Below, piece after piece: positions 16,281 through 21,733 of a stretch of DNA of 21,733 bases. The stretch is from JAFAGX01 sp035623335 (GTDB lineage Bacteria > Acidobacteriota > Terriglobia > Terriglobales > Acidobacteriaceae): the NCBI GenBank assembly GCA_035623335.1, contig DASPTQ010000191.1:1-21733 (forward strand), read 5' to 3'. The notes under the pieces were generated by a model that was given only the letters and a program-made list of their open reading frames with translations, was not told the origin of the DNA and did not search any database. The position numbers and the translations under genes were made by a program. Within the stretch, counting starts at the first letter, position 1. Each line of letters opens with the position of its first letter.

Positions 16281-19200
16281 ATGAACATCTCCGCTCCCTT
16301 CATCAAGCGGCCGGTCGGAACCTCGCTTCTGACATTTGCCCTTTTTCTTTCCGGCGCTTTGGCCTTCAACTTCCTTCCGGTGGCGCCATTGCCGCAGGTT
16401 GAGTTTCCCGTGATTCAGGTCTCGGCCACCCTTCCCGGAGCCAGCCCGGAGACCATGGCATCGGCGGTGGCGACCCCGCTCGAACGTCAGTTCGGACGAA
16501 TTGCTGGGGTCAACCAGATGACCTCCACCAGTCAACTCGGCTCGACGAGCGTGGTCTTGCAGTTTGATCTCAGTCGAAATATTGATGCGGCGGCGCGCGA
16601 CGTTCAAGCGGCCATTAACGCCGCCCGCAGCCAACTGCCATCGTACCTGCCGGGGAACCCCACGTACCGCAAGGTGAATCCGGCCGACGCGCCGATCCTC
16701 ATTATCGCTCTCACCTCCGAGTCGATCACGCGACCCGTGATGTACGACGTGGCCAACTCGATTTTGTCGCAAAAACTGTCGCAGATTGGCGGAGTCGGCC
16801 AGGTGTTCGTCGGCGGAGCCGCGAATCCCGCGGTGCGCGCCGAATTGAATCCCATGCAACTCAACGCCATGGGGCTGGGGATCGATGCCGTTCGCGGCGC
16901 ACTCGGTGCAGCCAACGCGAATTCACCCAAAGGCAAGCTGATCAACCCGGCCAACATGTGGGCCATCAATGATAACGATCAAATCCTGAAGGCCAATCAA
17001 TATCGCCCGCTCATTATTGGATACAACTCGAATACGGGCGCCGCCGTGCGCTTGTCGGATGTCGCCGATGTGGAGGATTCGGTCGAAGACGTGCACACGG
17101 CCGGCCTAGCCAATGGCAAGCCGGCTGTTCTCATTATTATTTACCGCCAGCCCGGCGCCAACATCATTGGTACGGTAAACAATGTTCGGGCCTTGCTTCC
17201 TCAACTGCAGGCCTCGATTTCCCCGGCCATCAAGCTGAGCGTCGTACTGGACCGCAGCATCACCGTGCGAGCGTCGGTGCACGACATCGAGTTCACCCTG
17301 ATCATTTCGATCGTTCTCGTGATCCTGGTGGTCTTCGCGTTCCTCCGCCTGGTTCGGGCCACGATCATCCCCAGCGTCGCCGTGCCGCTTTCCCTGATTG
17401 GAACGTTCGGTGTCATGTACCTTCTGGGCTATAGCCTGGACAATTTATCGCTGATGGCGCTGGCCATTTCTACCGGCTTCGTCGTCGATGACGCCATCGT
17501 AGTGCTCGAAAATGTGACTCGCTATCTGGAGCAGGGACTGGCTCCGGTCGCCGCCACCTACCGGGGTGCCCAGGAGATCGGGTTTACCGTGCTCTCCATG
17601 AGCACTTCTTTAGTCGCCGTCTTCATTCCTATTCTCTTGATGAGTGGACTGGTGGGACGGCTATTTCGAGAGTTTGCCATCACTCTCAGTGTGGCCATCG
17701 GTATGTCGCTGATCGTATCCCTCACCACAACCCCCGCGATGTGCGCGCAACTGCTGAAACCGTTGCAGGAGGAAGAGCACGGCCGTTTTTATCGTGCCGG
17801 TCAGAAACTCCTCGACCTCAGCATGCACCTTTACCGCATCTCACTCGGCTGGGTCCTCGACCATCAAATGCCGATGTTGATGGCCACGGTTCTGACGGCA
17901 TTGGTCTCGGTGTACCTCTATACGGTGGTTGCGAAAGGTTTCTTCCCGCAACAAGACACCAGCCGGATTACCGGCTCGATCCAGGCTGCGCAAGATATTT
18001 CGTTCTCCGCCATGAGCCGGAAGATGAACCAGTTCGTAACCATCGTCCTGAAGGATCCGGATGTCGCGACCATCGTCGGATTTGCGGGTGGGAATACGGC
18101 GATCAATCAAGGCCGCATGTTCATCATGCTCAAGCCCCTGGGGGAACGGAAAGATTCCGCCGATCGAGTGATCGGTCGCCTGCGCAAAAGTCTCGCCGCC
18201 GTGCCCGGCGCCACCCTGTACATGCAATCGGCGCAAGATCTAACCATCGGCGGAAGACAGAGCCAGGCGCAGTACCAATATACCTTGCAAGGAGAAGACT
18301 TGAACGAGCTCAACTCCTGGGCGCCCAGGCTGCTGACCAAGCTGCGTACGCTTGCGGAACTGCGCGACGTCAATACCGACCAGCAGAACAAGGGGCTCGA
18401 GGCGAGCATCGTCATCGATCGCGATACGGCGTCCCGCCTTGGGCTGGCCGCCCAAGACATTGACAATGTTCTGTACGATGCCTTTGGACAACGCTTCGTT
18501 TCGACGATCTACCAACCTTTGAACCAATATCACGTGGTCATGGAGATTGCTCCCGAGTTTCAGCAGAGTCCGGATACGCTGCGCCGGGTCTTCGTCCGTT
18601 CCTCGGGCGGAAGCATGGTGCCGCTTTCCGCCTTCACTCATTTCAGCTCCGACCACACCTCACTCGCCGTCAATCACCAAGGCCAATGGCCATCGGTGAC
18701 GATTTCCTTCAACCTGGCGCCGGGGATTTCTCTCGGGCAGGCCACCCAGGTGATCGAGCGGGCTGAGCGTGCCATCAACTTTCCGGCCACGATCCACGCG
18801 AGCTTCCAAGGGACGGCCGCGGCGTTTCAGGAATCTCTGTCGAATGAGCCCATCCTGATTCTGGCTGCCCTGGTCACGGTTTATATCGTTCTCGGAGTTC
18901 TCTACGAAAGCTACATCCATCCAGTGACGATTCTTTCGACTCTGCCGTCAGCCGGTGTCGGAGCACTGTTGGCACTGTTGATCACCCATAATGAGCTCAA
19001 CGTAATCGGTCTAATCGGGATTATTCTCTTAATTGGGATTGTCAAGAAGAATGCAATCATGATGATCGATTTTGCTTTGGAAGCCGAACGTGGTGCAGGA
19101 AAATCTCCACGAGAAGCGATTTACGAAGCTTGCGTTCTTCGATTTCGCCCCATCATGATGACGACGATGGCAGCTTTGCTGGGTGGCTTGCCCCTGGCGC

Positions 19201-19400
19201 TGGGCACCGGAACCGGCGCCGAACTGCGCCGTCCGCTGGGCATCACCATCGTCGGCGGCCTCATTGTCAGTCAGGCGCTGACGCTCTTCACGACACCGGT
19301 AGTGTACTTGTACATGGATCGCCTGCGCTCCTGGGGCACACGTCGACGAGCCGTCACCAGCAGGGAGAGCATGCTCCCCGAAGCAACGCCAGCGGAATAA
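16281..19400 (+). CDS. RND (HAE-1/AcrB family) efflux pump, MdtC-like
   Basis: 1039 aa, the usual length for an inner-membrane RND antiporter with 12 TM helices and two large periplasmic loops. The N-terminus (FIKRPVGTSLL, then FLPVAPLPQVEFP and LPGASPETMASAVATPLER) closely matches the MdtB/MdtC branch. Proton-relay residues are in place by comparison with AcrB D407, D408, K940, R971 and T978: D403-D404 in TM4 (GFVVDDAIVVLEN), K923 (GIVKKNAIMMIDF), R954 and T961 (RFRPIMMTTMAALLG). The protein should therefore be an active proton-driven exporter of lipophilic or amphipathic compounds. The ATG at 16281 follows a purine-rich stretch containing AAGGGC. Unusually, no periplasmic adaptor (HlyD/MFP) or TolC-like gene is adjacent, and it is a single RND gene rather than an MdtB/MdtC pair. 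Secreted paralogues lie on both sides. The substrate is unknown. Confidence 0.95.
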   Translation: MNISAPFIKRPVGTSLLTFALFLSGALAFNFLPVAPLPQVEFPVIQVSATLPGASPETMASAVATPLERQFGRIAGVNQMTSTSQLGSTSVVLQFDLSRNIDAAARDVQAAINAARSQLPSYLPGNPTYRKVNPADAPILIIALTSESITRPVMYDVANSILSQKLSQIGGVGQVFVGGAANPAVRAELNPMQLNAMGLGIDAVRGALGAANANSPKGKLINPANMWAINDNDQILKANQYRPLIIGYNSNTGAAVRLSDVADVEDSVEDVHTAGLANGKPAVLIIIYRQPGANIIGTVNNVRALLPQLQASISPAIKLSVVLDRSITVRASVHDIEFTLIISIVLVILVVFAFLRLVRATIIPSVAVPLSLIGTFGVMYLLGYSLDNLSLMALAISTGFVVDDAIVVLENVTRYLEQGLAPVAATYRGAQEIGFTVLSMSTSLVAVFIPILLMSGLVGRLFREFAITLSVAIGMSLIVSLTTTPAMCAQLLKPLQEEEHGRFYRAGQKLLDLSMHLYRISLGWVLDHQMPMLMATVLTALVSVYLYTVVAKGFFPQQDTSRITGSIQAAQDISFSAMSRKMNQFVTIVLKDPDVATIVGFAGGNTAINQGRMFIMLKPLGERKDSADRVIGRLRKSLAAVPGATLYMQSAQDLTIGGRQSQAQYQYTLQGEDLNELNSWAPRLLTKLRTLAELRDVNTDQQNKGLEASIVIDRDTASRLGLAAQDIDNVLYDAFGQRFVSTIYQPLNQYHVVMEIAPEFQQSPDTLRRVFVRSSGGSMVPLSAFTHFSSDHTSLAVNHQGQWPSVTISFNLAPGISLGQATQVIERAERAINFPATIHASFQGTAAAFQESLSNEPILILAALVTVYIVLGVLYESYIHPVTILSTLPSAGVGALLALLITHNELNVIGLIGIILLIGIVKKNAIMMIDFALEAERGAGKSPREAIYEACVLRFRPIMMTTMAALLGGLPLALGTGTGAELRRPLGITIVGGLIVSQALTLFTTPVVYLYMDRLRSWGTRRRAVTSRESMLPEATPAE

Positions 19401-19519
19401 ATGCAGTGCCGTTTCGCTCTTCCGCGCCTAATGCCGACCCCACGTTAACGGTCCGAGGATTGTCCTAGCCGCGATCGTGAGTAGAGCACGTAAACTTTCG
19501 TAAAGCTATGCAAAGAGTG

Positions 19520-19549
19520 TTGTTCGCCTGCGCCACTCCGGATTAAAAT
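19520..19549 (+). promoter_or_regulatory. Candidate sigma-70-type promoter for the 446-aa protein
   Basis: TTGTTC (19520-19525) and TAAAAT (19544-19549, five of six matches to TATAAT) are separated by 18 bp and would give a leader of about 40-45 nt before the GTG at 19600. If real, the downstream paralogue can be expressed independently of the pump. Acidobacterial promoters are poorly characterised, so this is consensus matching only. Confidence 0.38.
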
Positions 19550-19599
19550 CTGCCTCGTCCGCAGCGAAACCGGGACGATATATTGAGGGAAGATCTCCG

Positions 19600-20940
19600 G
19601 TGGGAAGAAGCTACCTCTACGCATGGATGCTGGTCGGACTGTCATTGGCCCTCGCCCAAAATAACCAGACGATCAACCAGCCATCCTTCGGCACTCCCAT
19701 GCACGGCAGGCACGCTTGGATCGTGATCGGAGGCCCGGACACAATGCGCGAGGTCAACTCGACCGAGGATCTGAAGGATTTTGACCGGGCTTTGGCCCTC
19801 CAGGCTACAGGTGAGCAGGTCACCGCCTACGCCTCCATGGTGAGGAGTACGGAAACCGCGATCGACGAGCTGGCAGTGCTTCTCGAACAAGTACAGCGGC
19901 AAACGAGCACTTCCGAATTTTCCCACTCGATTCACGCTCTCGACCAGGCCCTCGAAAAGGCCCGCAGTGAAAACAAGCAGTTTCTGGGCTCATTCTCCAA
20001 AGCGCAGCAGACCGGACTGCGAGATCTGACCCTGAAAGTAGCCAAGGCGGATTCCGACCTTGGGCAACAGTCGGTCCTGCTCGATCAACGGGTTGGAGAA
20101 ACGAACTCCGACGTTCAGCAGATCGCAAATGGCGCCAAGAACCTCAACTTGGCGCTCATCAATTTCCACGACCAACAGTTCAGTTTGGGGAAAGGAATGG
20201 GGATCGAAGACGTGATGGGCGGCGGGGACCTGACCTTGCATCTATCCCCGGTACAAAGCGTGATCGATATCGAGAAACGGCCCATCGCCATCACCCTTGG
20301 CGGCACGATTTCGAAGGTTGCGGCCGAAGACCACAACCGATTCAACATGGAGCTGGCGGCCGACGTTTCGGATCTGCAGCAAAAGATTGGTCAGATTTTA
20401 GAATCCAAGTTCAACCAGTCCGATCCCTGCGGGGAGCAGGTTGCAATTCAGGAGGCCTCGCTTACGGCGCAGGCTCCCGCAAGTTTGGTGGTGACCCAGC
20501 TGCATCTGGCGCGCTGGACGTGTTTCGGGTCGTTGGGCCAGGCAAGCCCCAACGAACTAGCCGAGGGCAACGGAACCATTGAGTTGAAGTTCACGCCCTT
20601 GGTGGCAGCAAACCGCACGTTACAGCTCGTCCCCGGGGTGAACCGTGTCAACGCCGAGGGTTTCGTTGGCGAGCAACTCCGCTCCGGCTCGCTGGGAGTG
20701 GCGTTGCGCGAGGAAATCACCCGCTTGCTTTTATCTGCCATGCAGACCGAAGTCTACTTCAAGGCGATACTTCCAGCCGTGGCACAAGAACACGCCGTGC
20801 TCGAGAAGGCAGAATTCCGCGAGGCAGGCGGAGTACGGGTTGTGCTGGACGGGACCATTCAAATCTCGGACGAACAAGTCAAGCTCATGGTCAACCAGCT
20901 GAAAGATCGGTTGTCGGCCCCAGGAGCCGTCCAGCAGTAA
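19600..20940 (+). CDS. Secreted coiled-coil plus Cys-pair domain protein downstream of the RND pump
   Basis: 446 aa from GTG 19600, with GAGGGA about 9 nt upstream. The signal peptide spans residues 1-19 (core WMLVGLSLALA). Residues about 55-190 are strongly helical and rich in Glu, Gln, Leu and Ala without Pro, consistent with a coiled-coil or helical hairpin. From about 212 to 440 the protein repeats the domain of the 279-aa protein at 15203-16042, including Cys277 and Cys308 (31 apart), ADVSDLQQ, LVPGVNR and DEQVKLM. Topology predicts a periplasmic protein, possibly reaching away from the membrane through its helical arm. It lies 199 nt after the pump gene with a possible promoter of its own. 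A structural partner of the RND pump is an attractive but unproven idea; it does not look like a standard HlyD adaptor (no lipoyl half-motifs seen). Confidence 0.85.
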   Translation: MGRSYLYAWMLVGLSLALAQNNQTINQPSFGTPMHGRHAWIVIGGPDTMREVNSTEDLKDFDRALALQATGEQVTAYASMVRSTETAIDELAVLLEQVQRQTSTSEFSHSIHALDQALEKARSENKQFLGSFSKAQQTGLRDLTLKVAKADSDLGQQSVLLDQRVGETNSDVQQIANGAKNLNLALINFHDQQFSLGKGMGIEDVMGGGDLTLHLSPVQSVIDIEKRPIAITLGGTISKVAAEDHNRFNMELAADVSDLQQKIGQILESKFNQSDPCGEQVAIQEASLTAQAPASLVVTQLHLARWTCFGSLGQASPNELAEGNGTIELKFTPLVAANRTLQLVPGVNRVNAEGFVGEQLRSGSLGVALREEITRLLLSAMQTEVYFKAILPAVAQEHAVLEKAEFREAGGVRVVLDGTIQISDEQVKLMVNQLKDRLSAPGAVQQ

Positions 20941-21258
20941 AATCGTCCAATCAGGGTGGCCCTTCCGCACACCTCATTGGCTGCGAGTTTCTCCTTCCTT
21001 TCTCCTTTTTGGAGAGTGCGGGAGCGCCTGCGGTCGCGCCACGGATCGCTTCCCGGTGTGCAGCGGTGCATCAGAGACTATGCAAGAATTTCCTTCAGCA
21101 GCCAGGAATAGACGGGGGACGGGCAGAAGAGGGATCCTCTACTAAGTTTTTAATAAGTTGTAAATAATGCACTTAAATTGAGCGGGCTTGGCTGCGGCTG
21201 GGATTTTTCCGGCCGTGGCTGACGAATTGCTTAACCTATGTGGGCGTGCTCTACACAG

Positions 21259-21301
21259 GTGCCAAACGAAGAATGGCCAGCTAATTCGCCATTCTGGCGC
21301 C
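21259..21301 (+). promoter_or_regulatory. Leader hairpin just upstream of the lipoprotein ribosome site
   Basis: AGAATGGC (21270-21277) pairs perfectly with GCCATTCT (21288-21295) around a 10-nt loop. The structure can extend outward through GGTGCC (21259-21264) with GGCGCC (21296-21301), with one G-T pair and unpaired bases on the left arm. The ribosome site AAGGAG begins only 7 nt later, so the structure could affect translation or mRNA stability. No T-run follows, so it is not an intrinsic terminator. I recognise no known riboswitch class. Confidence 0.45.
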
Positions 21302-21307
21302 AATCTC

Positions 21308-21313
21308 AAGGAG
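21308..21313 (+). promoter_or_regulatory. Ribosome binding site of the partial lipoprotein gene
   Basis: AAGGAG lies 6 nt before the ATG at 21320, an optimal Shine-Dalgarno arrangement that fixes the start. Confidence 0.8.
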
Positions 21314-21319
21314 ACCCAG

Positions 21320-21733
21320 ATGCCCAGAGCACGTCTGTTTCTATTGGTTGGATTGATTCTCTTCTTTTTCGTCGGATGCAATCAGGCTCCGGATAGCAGC
21401 ATGTCTAGTTCGAGCGGGCTGAACGGAACGGCCCAAGCCAGCCAAGTCAGCCTCAGCATGACCGACGACCCACCGAACGGTGTCACCGTCTTGTTCTTCC
21501 AGATCGATCTTACGAACGCATACCTGACTCCCACTTCGGGTTCGATGAACGCATCGCTGTTGAACAATAACACTCCCGTGCAGGTTGACGTAACTCAACT
21601 GCAGGCGATCTCTGCCTTTCTGAGCACGGCCAACGTGGCGACTGGCAACTACAAGAGTCTGACGCTTACCTTTGCCAATCCGCAATTGGTCATCTTCAAT
21701 GCATCGGATCAAGCGATCGCCAGCACCTGCCCG
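21320..21733 (+). CDS. Partial lipoprotein, DUF4382-like (runs off window)
   Basis: 138 codons are present from ATG 21320 and the frame stays open to the window edge, so the 3' end is missing. Residues 1-19 form a signal sequence (PRAR, then a Leu/Phe-rich core) ending in a VGC lipobox with Cys20, followed by a Ser-rich linker. From about residue 42, VSLSMTDDPPNGV followed by FFQIDLTNAYLTP resembles the start of DUF4382 domains, where a strand ending in tDxP is followed by a second strand describing a scalar quantity. This family occurs in surface lipoproteins of Acidobacteriota and Bacteroidota; its function is unknown. The gene is preceded by an ideal ribosome site and a leader hairpin. Domain assignment is from memory of the motif and is moderate; lipoprotein status is fairly secure. 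Confidence 0.78.
   Translation, partial: MPRARLFLLVGLILFFFVGCNQAPDSSMSSSSGLNGTAQASQVSLSMTDDPPNGVTVLFFQIDLTNAYLTPTSGSMNASLLNNNTPVQVDVTQLQAISAFLSTANVATGNYKSLTLTFANPQLVIFNASDQAIASTCP

Larger units (their letters stand above)
20941..21319. other. Intergenic region before the DUF4382-like lipoprotein
   Basis: About 380 bp without a credible gene. An imperfect hairpin at 20947-20980 (CCAAT...ATTGG with an inner GGTG/CACC) could be a weak terminator for the 446-aa gene, but its T-run comes late. An AT-rich patch at about 21143-21180 is the likeliest promoter area for the next gene; I could not fix a -35/-10 pair. A strong hairpin at 21259-21301 is listed separately. Confidence 0.45.

Noticed and set aside
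16167..16859. A 230-aa minus-strand open frame over the RND start
   Set aside because: Antisense to conserved RND coding sequence; composition (Arg/His/Gly) typical of antisense frames in GC-rich DNA.
17741..18463. A 240-aa open frame on the plus strand inside the RND gene
   Set aside because: It lies in another frame of a clearly coding, full-length RND gene, and has Arg/His/Pro-rich composition and no ribosome site.
20947..20980. Imperfect hairpin after the 446-aa gene as an intrinsic terminator
   Set aside because: The stem is interrupted and the T-run begins about 7 nt after the stem in a mixed sequence; too weak to list as a terminator.
1..21733. tRNA, rRNA, CRISPR, insertion sequence or prophage features
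   Set aside because: Scanning found no tRNA-like arm arrangement, no regularly spaced repeats, no transposase or integrase motifs and no terminal inverted repeats.

Overview
The window looks like chromosomal DNA of an acidobacterium (Acidobacteriota, probably a soil Terriglobia lineage). The reasons are the combination of a very large Oar-like TonB receptor with an N-terminal carboxypeptidase-regulatory domain, an FG-GAP/Ig-like secreted protein with a membrane hairpin near its C-terminus, an orphan PstS-like protein, a DUF4382-type lipoprotein, moderately high GC and frequent GTG/TTG starts. This assignment is inference from family content; there is no rRNA, tRNA or housekeeping gene to confirm it. 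Almost every gene encodes an exported or envelope protein. I see no insertion sequence, phage gene, CRISPR array or tRNA.

Left part (1-10254, minus strand): a compact run of four genes, read right to left. They are an Oar-like outer-membrane receptor of about 1331 aa, lipoprotein A, an FG-GAP/Ig-like protein of about 1161 aa, and lipoprotein B. A and B are clear paralogues and share a leader sequence. The gaps are 31, 5 and 52 nt, and a hairpin with a T-run follows the last gene, so this is probably one operon. A roughly 530-bp divergent intergenic region separates it from the right part.

Right part (10786-21733, plus strand): an orphan PstS-like periplasmic binding protein followed by a good intrinsic terminator; an exported alpha/beta-hydrolase-fold protein whose nucleophile position is Gly; a gene-free stretch of about 690 bp holding a CpxR-box-like repeat and a 10-bp hairpin; an exported 260-aa protein of unknown function; a 279-aa secreted protein; an MdtC-like RND pump; a 446-aa secreted protein; and the start of a lipoprotein that runs off the window.

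The most interesting arrangement is at 15203-20940. The RND pump has its complete proton-relay residues but no adjacent membrane-fusion protein or TolC-type channel. It is bracketed by two secreted paralogues sharing a domain of about 230 aa with a Cys pair at identical spacing (31 residues). The downstream paralogue adds an N-terminal helical, coiled-coil-like region. These may be unrecognised periplasmic partners of the pump. The second candidate system is the receptor / paired lipoprotein / FG-GAP operon on the minus strand.
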